A stretch of 64,000 bases of DNA from Crambe crambe (Eukaryota > Porifera > Demospongiae > Poecilosclerida > Crambeidae), in the NCBI GenBank assembly GCA_963924555.1, contig OZ004585.1, positions 6,585,488 to 6,649,487 on the forward strand, written 5' to 3'. The notes beneath the pieces were generated by a model, which was given only the letters and a program-made list of their open reading frames with translations, did no database searches and was not told the origin of the DNA. Below are positions 10,957 to 21,952 of this stretch, piece by piece. Numbering within the stretch: the stretch's first letter is position 1; each line of letters opens with the position of its first letter. The position numbers and the translations under genes are program-made.

Positions 10957-11985
10957 ATATGTGACACGCTATATGAAAACCAGGAATGTTACTTAATAAT
11001 CAATTCATGGATATGCGCGTACAAAGGAAAAAAAATTTTTTTATCCACTTCTTCTCTTTTTTTTTACCTCCACAGTATCTTCGGTCCTTTTAACTGCCTC
11101 CATACCAAATTTGAGGAGGAGGGAAGGCTTTGAAGTGGGCAAGCGCTCGAGTTGAAGTCACCCACTCAAACCGACATAATTATTTTGACCTACATGCCCA
11201 AAGATTAATATTGAATTACGGAGGGCATTCATATGTAGTGCGTGGAAAGAAGGGAAATTCCCCAGAAGTTATATTGATGTGTATGTTGAATCTAGACACA
11301 GCTACTGAAATATCTAGCTAGCTACAGGTAGGTACAAGCTATGGCAGTAGCCATCCAACTTCTCAGGCCACATCTGGAGGTGCTGGAAGAGTATTATTGT
11401 CTCCTTCAACCCTAGGTCCAGCTGGCAATGAAATTTTCACTCAAACGGAGCCCTGATCCCAGCAGTGTATATATCCCATCCCAGACTGTTTCCTTTATCA
11501 CATGAATCAGCTTTAAAACAGAGATATGATCATGAAATTCACTAGTATCTAAGGCTTTTCATACATCTATCTGCCCAAAACTTACCAGGTTATGATCCAG
11601 GATTGGCCCCATGCCTTACACACCCTAGATAACCAAGGCGCTCAAAGATAACAACGCAGTGAAGCAAAACTTACATGGCCTTCTTCCTCTCTCAAATAGC
11701 TGGTGTGCAAAGATTGAAATGATGTCATCGCGTTATACGGACGTACGTAACAATTTACGAAGTATTGTGTCATAACAGGAAGTTCAATGTTTGGACACGT
11801 TTTATTCTGAAACGCTTTGTCAATCTCTTTCACTTCAAGCGCTTATAGCTCAGGGGTGCTTTAAGGTATAGCCTCGAGCTTACTATCAATCGATAGCTAA
11901 CGTAGTGAGCTATTGTGTGATAGGAATAACTCCGTTTTGAATTTTTGAGCTAACATTCCTGGTTTTCATATAGCGTGTCACATAT
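10957..11985. mobile_element. TIR element A (1,029 bp)
   Basis: The ends are ATATGTGACACGCTATATGA (left, continuing AAACCAGGAATGTTA) and its complement finishing GCGTGTCACATAT (right). A shorter relative lies at 12127-12896 with the same ends and shared internal blocks, such as CCTCCACAGTATCTTCGGTC and CCCAGCAGTGTATATATCCC. Short frames inside (11130-11321 plus, 11642-11833 minus) are conserved only because the DNA is repeated. Confidence 0.85.
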
Positions 11986-12126
11986 GATTACTGTTTGCAT
12001 GGGCTCACTTCACTTGCCAAATCGTTTATATAGCAATTGAATTGCCTGTGCATTTGTACCTTTGACTGAATATCATCCTTATCTGTTCCATGCATTCATC
12101 AATCATTTTATGTTCCAACAATCACA

Positions 12127-12896
12127 ATATGTGACACGCTATATGAAAACCAGGAATGTTACTCAATAATCAATTTCTGGATATGCGCGTATAAAGGGAA
12201 AAAATTTTTTATCCACTTCTTTTTTTTTAAACCTCCACAGTATCTTCGGTCCTTTGACTACCTCCATACCAAATTTGAAGGCTTTGAAGTGGGCAAGTGC
12301 TCGAGTTGACGTCACCAACTCAAACCGGCATAATTATTTTGACCTTTGTGCCCAAAGATTAATATGGAGGGCATGCATACGTAGTGCGCGGAAAAAAGGG
12401 AAATTCCCCAGAATTGATGTTTTTGTTGAATCTAGACATAGCTCAACAAAAACATCAATTCTGTTTTCAATTCTGATCCCAGCAGTGTATATATCCCATC
12501 CCAGACTTACCAGGTTGTGATCCAGGATTGGCCCCATGCCTTACACACCCTAGATAACCAAGGTGCTCAAAGATAACAATGCAGTGAAGCAAAACTTACA
12601 TGGCCTTCTTCCTCTCAAAACAGCTGGTGCAAAGATTGAAATGATGTCATCGCGTTATACGGGTGCACGTAACAATTTACGGAGTATTGTGTCATAACAG
12701 GAAGTTCAATGTTTGGACGCGTTTTATTCTGAAACGCTCTCTCACTTCAAGCGCTTATAGCTCAGGGATACTTTAAGGTATAGCCTCAAGCTTGGTATCA
12801 ATCGATAGCTAACGCAGTGAGCTATTGTGTGATAGCAATAACTCTGTTTTGAATTTTTGAGTAACATTCCTGGTTTTCATATAGCATGTCACATAT
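12127..12896. mobile_element. TIR element B (770 bp), ending next to a splice acceptor
   Basis: It has the same termini as the element at 10957-11985 and an internal deletion relative to it. Its right end (GTCACATAT, to 12896) lies 4 bp from the AG at 12901-12902 that I read as the acceptor of the first visible exon of the ROCO gene. The terminal repeat therefore forms the end of the intron, including its weak pyrimidine tract. Confidence 0.85.
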
Positions 12897-12902
12897 ATGC
12901 AG

Positions 12903-14441
12903 ATCGTCATACTCCAGCTGGATCATGTGACACACAAGATGACGAAAATATTTCATCCTCTGAAACATGTTATCTCCCCCAAGAAAAAGTGGATCGATTA
13001 ACCCGCCCTACTGAACAAAGCCAAGGTGCACTTAACTGGCTTCCTAAACAGAGCTGTTTAGCACGTGTAAAGAAAAAAACAGAAGATTTAAAATGGAAAT
13101 TCAACATATTGCTTCATGATTTTCGTGCAACTTTATCAGAAACAACTAATGATGAAAATTTTTTCCGTCGGTGTGACCTGATCTTGGATATACTTTCAAT
13201 CGATTCTAAGACAGGGGATGAAATAAAAGCAAGTAATGATGTGAAGAAGCTTTCAGAAAAGATTTTTAAACATCAGTCTTTCATGAATTTTGGCATTCTA
13301 GTAGAGAAACTCATTCCACTGTTTGGATCTGAACAAGATAAAGTAATGGCAAAAGAATATATTGAGACCTTTAAAACATATTTAAAATGCAGAGTAATTG
13401 ATTGCAGTGAGATGTGTCCATCAGTTCTTACTAATCATTTTAGCATTATTTTTATTGTAAACGAAAATCAAGAAGAGTACAGGATTAGTGACCTGTTTAC
13501 TTTCAGGCTACATCTGAGTGAATATATAGGAATTGATGACACTAAAATATTATTAGCTGGAGTTAAAGGAGGGAGTGTTATAGTTCATGTTCTACTTCCT
13601 GATTCCTTCTTGAAAAAGTTACTGTCTCGACCTCTTTATCCAAAGAAAATAGAAGCTTTTAAAGATGCTTCTGTAAGATCGTATCATTGGAAAGACCATG
13701 AAGTGTTGCTAAAGCATTGGAAAACACTCACAAATGTCTCATTACCTCCAGCTGAATCATCTCCAATACATGAGAAAAAAGGTAAGATTATAAAATCTGC
13801 TCATCATCAGGGCGAGGAGTGTATGGCTCTTGTGTATCCAAATCAGTTTTCTAAAGAATCCGAGGTTGATATTGAGTATATTAAGTACCTGGAAGTTTTG
13901 ATTCGTGATCACAAAGAAGTACCATCTATTAGAGGGTTATACTATCCACCAGAAGAGGGAGAATTGCAAAGATATCCTGTAGTAATCACTGAAAAGTTAA
14001 AATTTTTGGAAGAAATTACCATTCCCACGAATTATGATGAATCAGATATCGATCTACTTCAGATATCTCTCCTTTCGAATATTGCAAGTTGTGCAAAGGG
14101 ATTTGAAAAGCTAAACCATAAAATGAAGGTGTCCACTGACCACATATTAATTCAAGAAGATGCTGCTGAATACAAAGCAAAATTCATTCCAGTTTATGGT
14201 GACTCGCTCATTAGTGAAATACACAGCAACAGCATTTCTAAATCACTACCACAAGATGACTTGCTGTGGATTAAGGAAATAGTACTTCATATTGTGTCTC
14301 ATGGTGGTAGCACTTCCCATGTTGAAATTCCCGACAAACATATTCTGAAGAACATGATTGAACAAAAGTGGCTCTCTGAGGACACACAGTTTAGACCTCA
14401 TACCTACTCAGAATTAGCTGATGAACTTCAACATTTACTTG
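12903..14441 (+). CDS. ROCO-Death gene, exon 1 visible: helical region and pseudokinase
   Basis: A 513-codon exon, bounded by a phase-1 acceptor (ATATATGCAG) and a phase-1 donor (G|GTGAGTACAT). The open frame extends a little upstream into element B, but only via a TTG codon and no ATG until about 13281, so at least one earlier exon is missing from my model. The N-terminal half is charged and probably helical. A middle segment, around GVKGGSVIVHVLLPDSF, resembles a conserved stretch seen in many sponge signalling proteins. The last 200 residues look like a protein kinase fold: IRGLYYPP then YPVVITEKLKFLEE (hinge region), HKMKVSTDHILIQED where the catalytic loop should be, and FRPHTYSELADELQHLL as the end of the C-lobe. 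HRD and DFG are absent, so it should be a pseudokinase. Fold assignment is by motif order only. Confidence 0.7.
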
Positions 14442-14592
14442 GTGAGTACATAATGCTTGCTGAATTACCATGCATTATACCCATCATACATTTATAGCTA
14501 CTGTAGAATGATATTGCATGTCATAATAATTATCATCATAGTATGGCACCTTAAACTTATATAAGCTCTAAATAATTATAATACCTTTTTAG

Positions 14593-16455
14593 AAACAGAA
14601 AAAACCTGGATTGGCTTAATAAAGATTTCCACAGATGACGATCTTGTAATGGATGAGGTTCAGATTCATGTTATTTTGATCGGCCACACTGGAGTTGGTA
14701 AGACAAGTCTCCGAAAGCATCTGAAAAATGATCCTATAGATATTAATGAACGACCCACAATAGTCATGGAACCTGAATTCCTCTATTGTGAATCAATGGA
14801 AGGAAGTGTCTTCAAGCCATTACTGGATCTACCCAGTGATTGTCAAACTAAAGTCTTTCTCACCATGTGGGACACTGGAGGTCAACCGATATTCCAAGAT
14901 CTACTGCCTTGCTTTGCACGACTAAAGTGCATGTATGGAATAGTTTTCCGTTTGAGCGATTTGGAAAAGTTTGACGAGAGGCCAGAAATCAGACCCTGCA
15001 CGTCTTCCCATAAGCCAGCTTCATCTCCATTCACTAATCGAGACATTATGTATCGTAATCTATCTTTTGTCCAAGTTTTTTCTCAAAGGCAACAAGAGAT
15101 CTTGCCTCCAGAAGTGAGATCTGAAGATTCCCAAGAAGCTTTAACTGCAGCTGTTATGATTGGAACATTCAGAGATAAAGCAACTCCTTCAGACAGACAT
15201 ATTCTTAAAGATATTGATCTTAATATTGGTCAGTTTGCCAGTGAAAACAAGAGTAGCATATCACTCTATGCTGTACAAGAACAGGGAGAGTATAAATCTT
15301 ATGTACACAAAGTTGATAATACAAGATCAGGGAATGAATCAGACAAAGGAAGTGATTCAGGAATTGAGTTACTTAGAAACGCTATATCAACTTGTGCTAA
15401 AGAGTCATCAAGCACTAAAATTCCACGCTCATGGCAACAATTCAGACTAGCTCTACAAAGAAAGTGTTACACTAATTTCATCAACATCGGCATTCTTCCC
15501 TTAGATGAAGTTATTTTAATTGGCAAAGAGTGCAATGTCAAAAACCCTAAAGCTGCATTGATGTACTTTCATGAGCTTGGAGTGTTCATGTGGTATCATT
15601 CATCCAAAAAAAGAACTCTGAAAAATTTCGTGGTAATTGATCCAAAAAATTTGCTGCAAATCCTTGGAACTTTATTTTGCTATGATCCTAAATCCCTTAC
15701 AACTGAATGGGGAACATTAACCAAAAAGGGAGTCGTACCAATGAGCTTGTATAGGTGTTGTCTTGAGAAGAAAGGATGTAAAATTGATGAAAATTGGTTT
15801 ATGGACTTTTTAGAAGAGCATCATCTGTGCATTAGAGTTTGTTTTCCTTCAAAAGAGATTTGTTACTTCATTCCTTCAGTAATGCCTACTGTGGATGACT
15901 ATGAAAGAAATTTGAAGCGGTTGAACAATGATGACATATCTCCCCTCTATATAGTTCCAGATCCCAAGTCTAAATATATTGCTACTGGTGTATTTGCTAG
16001 ACTACTAACCGCATTAGCCGGAGTTACTTATGGCAATACAAGATGGAAGATACCACTTGATAGCAGCATTCAGTATATCCAATTCTGCAGAAACCAGTTT
16101 GAATTTATAATCAATGATTGTATGCATGTAGTACTATCTGAATTTTCTCAATATATTAGAGTTGATTGTATTCCATATGACGACATTTTGATGAACAAAG
16201 ACATCTACTTCCATATTAGGTCAACTCTAAATGTACAACTACAGCGAGTAGTACCACCACGTTGGTCTAAAGAACAAGAGTTTGATTTAACAGTAGCTTG
16301 CAATAGCTGTTCATTGAAAGAAACACATTTTTTGAAAGTGAAGAAGATTGATTTAGTATCAAACACTTGTGAATGTACCAATGGATATGCTAGTGAGCTC
16401 AAGAAGTCTGATAGAAGATGGTTTAATAATGAAGATATTCCTGAGATGACTACAG
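14593..16455 (+). CDS. ROCO-Death gene, exon 2: Roc GTPase and COR domain
   Basis: A 621-codon exon between phase-1 junctions (acceptor CCTTTTTAG at 14592, donor G|GTGAGC at 16456). It opens with about 20 linker residues, then VHVILIGHTGVGKTSLRKHL-type sequence with a complete P-loop (GHTGVGKT) and switch II WDTGGQPIFQDLLPCFARLK. The Roc domain is followed by a long acidic and serine-rich insert, then a COR-like region with DEVILIGKEC, ALMYFHELGVFMWYHSS and FVVIDPKNLLQILGTLF. COR domains mediate dimerisation of ROCO GTPases. Nucleotide binding looks intact here. The tail (about 16300-16440) has several cysteines (CNSCSLKE, CECTNG) that could bind zinc. ROCO class is well supported; the closest subfamily is not decided. 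Confidence 0.88.
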
Positions 16456-16597
16456 GTGAGCTTTAGTGATGTATACATGAACAAAACTGTTATAATAGTG
16501 ATCTTTATCATACCCATTGAATAACTATCCAGTAGCTACATATGGATTGATTCATCTAGCTATATGAATAGCCATTTTATTTTAAGTATATCTCTAT

Positions 16598-16820
16598 AAA
16601 GGTATATACCTTTTCGCACAAAAATTTAAAATTGAGTTATTGGTATCATTTTAAAGCTCTTAATCTGGAGATTTACATGGCTTTTAAATCAAATTTATAC
16701 ACCACTTTGTTCCTGAGTTATACTTAATTGAATTTTACATCTCTTGTACATTTTATATGTAGCTTGTAAACTTTACAAGTGTTTAACAGCTTTTAATGTT
16801 TTGCACGAAAAGGTACCTTT
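16598..16820. mobile_element. MITE inside the ROCO gene intron
   Basis: AAAGGTATATACCTTTTCGC at the left, continuing ACAAAA, is matched by TTTTGCACGAAAAGGTACCT at the right. Its interior (CATTTTAAAGCTCTTA and AAATCAAATTTATAC) recurs at 60640-60720, and CTTGTAAACTTTACAAG-type sequence recurs inverted at 43300-43345. It sits wholly in the 424-bp intron 16456-16879. Confidence 0.75.
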
Positions 16821-16879
16821 TCTGTCACATATTTCATCTTCCTCCTCCATATTAATATTATCTTATTATTAATACACAG

Positions 16880-18796
16880 GTGAGGCTGATACTCTATTTT
16901 ATGAAGCAATGAAGAATGGATCTCTCAATATCAGTGTTGCATCAGTTGTGTTTTTTGGAATTTCCAGCTCTGAAGTTTCAAGTGCTAAGCACATAACCCT
17001 TCAAGAACATGTGCCTACTACAATGAATACTGCAATGTCATCCTTAGGTAAGCATGAAATCTATTTTCGAGCTGCTGATTGCAATGATACTATGTTTAAG
17101 AAGATGGAAACAAATGATTATAATGAAATCATAACATTTACAATGTCATCTAAAGCCGAGAGAAAGGTGGAAACAAAACATGTATCATCATCAGCACAGG
17201 TACAGGTATCTTCACCAACATTTCCATCACAACAGTCATCAGCATCATCACTAGAATCACCTCGTGATCAGATTTTATCAGCACAGCAAATGGATGCATC
17301 AATATCTACTGTAGAAGAAACAGCAGAAGAAACAAAACCTAAACAAGATCTACCTCATCAAGAGTCAAGTCCTAAACAAGATCTGCCTAAGCTTGAAGCA
17401 AGTCTTGATCAGTCTTTAGTAGCTATGAGTGTTGCTGACACTATACACTTCATGACACAGTACAAGAATACAGGGAAAATGGAATTGTTACATGTTATTG
17501 AAAATGGTGGATTGATTTCATGTAAATTCAGTGAAATTTTGAAACTTTTTATCAAGGATGTGACTCTGTATGCTTTTGTTACTGATTTATCGAATGACTT
17601 ACATCCTGCTGAATTGAATGCTTTGCTGCACATTACAGCACAAGGTTCCAAGATTCTCATTATAGGAACTAATGAAGAAACCGATGATGAAATTAAAATC
17701 CCTTTGCTACAACAAAACTTGAACAATAAAAACATTAAAGAAAATAAACTCCTCCTAAGATGTAAATCACCACAAAGAAAGGACTATGAAGTTGGTTCCA
17801 GCATTATAGTGCATGCACTATCAGTGTCTAATCCCAAGAGATTTCCATTTTCATGGTATGTATTTGGTTTCAAGTTGAAAGACTACATTGACTCCTCAAA
17901 CTTGGGAATTCTGAGTGTTAATGGACATTGTATGGAAATTGGTAAAAAACTCCACATGGATGCGCCAACAGTTCGGGCAGCACTTGAACATTTGACAGAT
18001 CACAACATGATACTTTACTTTAAAGATATTCTACCTGATATTGTTTTTTCAGGAATTGCAATTTTTTCACATATATTTACTTCTCTGTGTGCTAAACTCA
18101 ATTCAGGCAGGAGTTTAATCGACTGGCATTCATCCATCGTCAGTAAAACAGCCTTTCTGACAGAAATTACTTCCTTTACTAGTGGACTGAATTATATAAC
18201 TGACAATGATTTTATAATATTATTCCAAAAGTTAATGATACTAGCACCTTTTGATGGCGACTCCAATTACATATTGCCTTTCATGCTTCAATCTTTGGAT
18301 GAGACTAGAAGACAACAGATTTATGCTAATCATCTTACTTCATCAAATGTTCCTGTGTTAATAAAGTGCCCTGGTCCTGGTAGTGAGTTTATGTCGATGT
18401 TAATTGCATGTCTTTTGAATCAGTCATGGATTATTGCTAAAGATCATTCTGGAAATCCCAGGTGTCTATACAAAAATTGTGTTACCTTTAGATTAGAAAA
18501 TTATACCATAACAGTCACTTCCTGGGCAGAATATATAGAAATATGTGTAGAAACATTCAAGGAGAAAAAAATTTCTAATTATCGTCACATTGCCTCGACC
18601 ATTTTGCTAATCTTACACAGAATAAACGTCCTTAGAAATGGCTATAATCAATTTGAATTTAATATTGGATTTTATTGTGATTGTGGAAAAAGCAATGAAC
18701 AACACACATGCACTTACAGCACTAAAGACCATGTATTACTATGTGAAAAGAATAGAGATAAAATGTTTCCTTCTTCTAGTCAAATGCAATGGTTAG
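16880..18796 (+). CDS. ROCO-Death gene, exon 3: second, degenerate Roc-COR unit
   Basis: A 639-codon exon with phase-1 boundaries (acceptor ACACAG, donor G|GTAAGA). It starts GEADTLFYEAMKNGSLNISV, the usual lead-in to a Roc domain, but where a P-loop is expected it reads FFGISSSEVSSAKH with no GxxxxGKS/T. A low-complexity Ser/Gln/Glu-rich insert follows (about 17160-17400, including a repeated PKQDLP). The rest again follows Roc-COR order: TLYAFVTDLSNDLHPAE, ILIIGTNEETDDE (normal Roc sheet), FPFSWYVFGFKLKDYI, then GKKLHMDAPTVRAALEHL and MILYFKDILPDIVF (COR). The C-terminal third (VPVLIKCPGPGSEF to DHVLLCE) matches a region commonly found before Death domains in sponge ROCO proteins. This second GTPase should not bind nucleotide. 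Confidence 0.75.
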
Positions 18797-18851
18797 GTAA
18801 GAAATAATTATCTTTGAAATGTATCAATCATTACAGTATCTAATTCATTAG

Positions 18852-19093
18852 GTGCAGACGTTCAAGAACCCCTGACAATTACTAATGCTGTCAATCTGTT
18901 GCTTCAATTATCTGATAAGTGGATTGAGGTGGCATCTTTTCTTGGTGTACCTGGAGCAGTAATACACACCATCACTGTTTCTAGTCAAAAGGATAATCAA
19001 GTTGCTTTGAGGAAAGCTGTGGAGTGGTGGTTCAAGAACTGTGCTAATCCTGAATGGGATCAAATTCACCAAATATTGATTTCAGGTCTGTAG
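18852..19093 (+). CDS. ROCO-Death gene, exon 4: C-terminal Death domain
   Basis: After a 55-bp intron (18797-18851) the frame continues GADVQEPLTITNAVNLLLQL, then SDKWIEVASFLGVPGAVIHT, and ends near AVEWWFKNCANPEWDQIHQI before a stop at 19091-19093. The W-x(2)-VASFLGV core, a central I-x-H-x-I helix and the late W-W...W pattern fit a Death domain of about 80 residues, a homotypic interaction module used in apoptosis and innate immune signalling. The frame can either end at TAG or leave at a GT (19086) that would again be phase 1; see the GRF exons downstream. Confidence 0.82.
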
Positions 19094-19099
19094 CTCTTT

Positions 19100-19460
19100 A
19101 GCTACAGTGTGTCACAATGTGTCATGGATAGTCCATGGATGAGGGTTACTATCTCAGTGAGGGGGAGAGAGAGAGTTATATTTGCTGGAAAAGTTATCCA
19201 TACTGAGATAGTAAGCCCTGTCCATGGATACTTTGAATAATGGAATAGTTTACACCTCTTCCATGAGATAGTATAACCCTCGTCCATGGACTTACGATGG
19301 ATGGCCAGAGATACTTTGAACAATGGAATACTCCCCCCCCCCCTCCAATCCATGGATAGTTGGAGTTATAATGTATTCCTGAGAAATTTTCCATCAAGTA
19401 CAACCCCTCTCCCCCTAAGCTCTCTCCAAAAGTTATCATCCTTTCTTAGATAGTCCATGA
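19100..19460. repeat. Cluster of CCATGGA palindromes in diverged tandem units
   Basis: The palindrome TCCATGGA(T/C) occurs at about 19132, 19219, 19283 and 19350, in units that also share AGATAGT or GATAGTA and ATACTTTGAA(T/C)AATGGAATA. Open antisense frames across it are repeat artefacts. If the Death-domain exon is spliced to the GRF exons, this cluster lies within the intron. Confidence 0.6.
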
Positions 19461-19588
19461 ATTACTGTGCTACATGAGAAGGGGTGCCTCTAATTATAGG
19501 CACTACTGGACATCCCTCGAGACACTAGCTCGAAACAGTAAAGCAGCAAGTTGTATTGTTATAATATTATTTGCTATTTTTATTTTAG

Positions 19589-20516
19589 TTTATGGCAAGA
19601 AAGGAACAGCCTTTAATTTCAGCCGTGCTATTGGTACACCGCCAAAAGGATCCACTTCACAGCATGGAGGTGAATCAATAAAATAAATTGCTGGCAAAGT
19701 CTACATTCTCATGTAGCCAACCCCTTACTCACAACCTCTATCCTAAAATCTCACCATAATAAACTAGGACTGTAAAAATAGTGATGCCTCCTGGCATCTG
19801 TGTAAGGTAATTCCGAATGAAGAGACTTCTGAGCTCAAAATTTAGGCGTTTTGAACTTACCTTGCCATTCAGAATTACTCTGCTTTATACCTTACCTGCA
19901 TGGAATGGTTTGGCTTATATAAATGAGGATCTTATCACTGAACTACACAGCAGTAAAATTCTTTCATTATCAATAGATATTAGCTAGCTATAGCTAGCTA
20001 GCTTCTCTATCATTCCCTGAACTGCAGTTCCTTCTACCCTGGATGATAAACCCTTGTGCAAGTGTGGAGAGCAAGTTGTCCTCTTGACTGTACACAAAGA
20101 AGGTCCAAACAAAGGTATAGTTAGTAATATCTATGATTCAACCAGCTCTATCTCCTATGGTGTATATAGGTAGGAAATTTTACAGGTGCCCTCACTTTCA
20201 GAACAAAAGAGATTGTGAATTCTTCTTGTGGGCTGATGAAGCCATGTCAAGCAACAGTCAGATGGCATGTCAATCAGGGTCAGTACAAAAAAGAAGAGAA
20301 GGAGCTAAGAGGAGCGATAACATAATATTATGTCATTGTGGCAAAAAGACAGTTAAAAGGAAAGCAAAAAAAGGAAAACATAAGGAGAAGTGGTTTTATG
20401 GGTGTTCCAAGTATGTTGATGAGGATAATAGAGGTTGTAACTTCTTCAAGTTGACACAAAGATGCAGTAACTGTAAGGAGTTGGGGCACGACAGACGATC
20501 GTGTCCGAAATTATAG
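19589..20516 (+). CDS. GRF-GRF-CCHC zinc-finger exons (partial gene or 3' end of the ROCO-Death gene)
   Basis: Three exons fit together in frame: 19589-19669, 20028-20114 and 20170-20516 (stop TAG at 20514), with introns 19670-20027 and 20115-20169, both phase 1. The product contains a GRF zinc finger (CKCGEQVVLLTVHKEGPNKG, then RKFYRCP and CEFFLWADE), a second GRF-like finger (CHCGKK, WFYGCSKY, GCNFFKL) and a CCHC knuckle CSNCKELGHDRRSC. GRF fingers bind single-stranded nucleic acid and occur in NEIL3, TOP3A and APE2. No catalytic domain lies upstream in this frame. The first exon can be entered from a good acceptor (TTTTTATTTTAG). A rival reading starts at ATG 19474 and would add a hydrophobic segment (CIVIILFAIFILVYG). 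Domains are clear; gene boundaries are not. Confidence 0.65.
19804..19895. repeat. Short imperfect inverted repeat in the GRF intron
   Basis: AAGGTAATTCCGAATG at the left is mirrored by CATTCAGAATTACTCTG and TATACCTTAC at the right, making a hairpin of roughly 90 bp. Non-coding. Confidence 0.5.
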
Positions 20517-20520
20517 CTAT

Positions 20521-21270
20521 ACGACTTACTATTATATTTTCAATTTAAGGTGTACCATATGGCTGAAAATGTTTCGAGGTTTAATAATTTCATGGTTTCT
20601 CTTTCAAAAAAAATTTATTCATGAACTAGGTATATCACTACTAAAAAAATATGTGCATGATGTTAAATTTTTGTGCATGCTATCCTGTGCGCTTGTAAAG
20701 TAGCTGTCTGATCTAAGGATTCTTAACCCAGTTCTGGAGAAGAGCAAGTTACCTTTGAATTCAATCTTGTGTTAGAGGGTACCACGTGTATAAAGGATTT
20801 CAATTCTTTATCACAATAGACATGATCCTTTCACTGTAAAGGTGACTCTATTAACCTGCAGTTGTTGTTCTTTGAAGATTAGCTCTATAATTATGTTCTT
20901 TGTTTCTGAGAATACACTCCACACAAAATTTATGTCAGTGCCTGGATCTTTGTGCTCCAATCAGATTGTCTATCAGTTGTTTCATTCTTAGGCCAATATG
21001 ACCCATTGGCCTAAGAATGGTTAGATGTATATGTCAGTACATATTTATATAATTATTTGCATATGTGGGGTGAAAGAGTGTGGGGCTCACAAAATTGAAA
21101 TGTGTTGTGGGGAGCCAGAGCTGATGTATTGTGGGGCATGCCTGAGCAATGTGATGCATGTTCCTTTAGCAGGTGAAACAGTGAGAATGGCCTCTCTTAT
21201 ACATTAATTAATGTGCACACAATAATAGTAGTGGTACATACACTTCCTCATGGACTTAGCTTATTATTGA
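20521..21270. other. No gene recognised
   Basis: Spacer between the GRF exons and the pseudogene. I searched it for the short 2A leader exon present upstream of the intact family members and did not find it. Confidence 0.5.
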
Positions 21271-21277
21271 ATTGCAG

Positions 21278-21930
21278 ATATCTATAATTATGTTTATAAA
21301 TTATGTGAATATTATGATAAAATCTGCTCTTGTTTATTTATTACTTCTTGTGGTTTTTTCTATTAACATTGCCAAACTTGCCAAGTGGTGATGTCCCAAT
21401 ATCAGCAATGTCAACTTTATTACCAGTGGTGACTCTTTTTTATCAGGAAATTCCCCAATAGCTAGCTACAAATGATCAGCATAATTTTACCAACTGAATA
21501 TTGCCAATAAATACGAAACCTTGTTAAAAGATCTGTGGTTCAGTACATGTTCTCAAGTTTTAATTCCCCACATAATGTATTGCCTCTATTCCTGTCTTCC
21601 TCGTACAGTGACTTCACTGCCTTCATAGCCAATGCAAACACTTCCTCCTCCAGCATCATTAATGACTTTTACTATAGCTATCTGCAAACGACATATTTTG
21701 TGGACTAAAAAGTTTCCAACCATCAGTCAGCACAGTGATTTTGCCAATGCTCTTTTCCATCACCAAGCTGCTCGATCAATAACCCCACTATAGTGATGAA
21801 GATAAGGCATTCTAGCATCTCTGCAAATATAAAATAGCTACCTTCATTACTATGAACTTTACTAGTGAGAGTTCAGATCGATATAAGGCACAGCTAGCTT
21901 TTACAGTCTAACACTTCTTACATTCTCATA
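21278..21930 (+). pseudogene. Pseudogene copy of the four-pass receptor family (copy 1)
   Basis: It is homologous at DNA level to the main exons at 29483-31281 and 35714-37512: the acceptor and TTGTGTTCACAAATTACGTG-like start, ACATTGCCAAACTTGCCAAG, TGTCTTCCTCGTACAGTGAC and AACTTTACTAGTGAGAGTTC are all recognisable. It carries stops, frameshifts and several deletions. The upstream half matches module 1 and the part after the TACAGTGACTTCACTGCCTT block matches module 2, so the copy has only one ectodomain. The last coding part is lost at the insertion of a foldback element (21953-22868); homologous 3' sequence (GCAGATCATGGTGATTCATA) resumes at 22886. No 2A leader exon is detectable upstream. 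Confidence 0.85.
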
Positions 21931-21952
21931 TAATTTTTTGTCACTCATTTTA

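Noticed and set aside
11130..12537. Frames sharing KWASARVEVTHSNRHNYFDL-like sequence
   Set aside because: Found only in the two related TIR elements; no transposase motif, and similarity is at DNA level including non-coding parts.
12857..12902. Apparent N-terminus of the ROCO gene starting at a TTG codon
   Set aside because: The first residues are read from the terminal repeat of element B; there is no ATG, and a phase-1 acceptor follows at 12902.
19474..19588. Start of a small membrane protein with hydrophobic CIVIILFAIFILVYG
   Set aside because: The hydrophobic stretch coincides with the polypyrimidine tract and acceptor of the GRF exon, so it is more likely intron read-through; kept only as an alternative.
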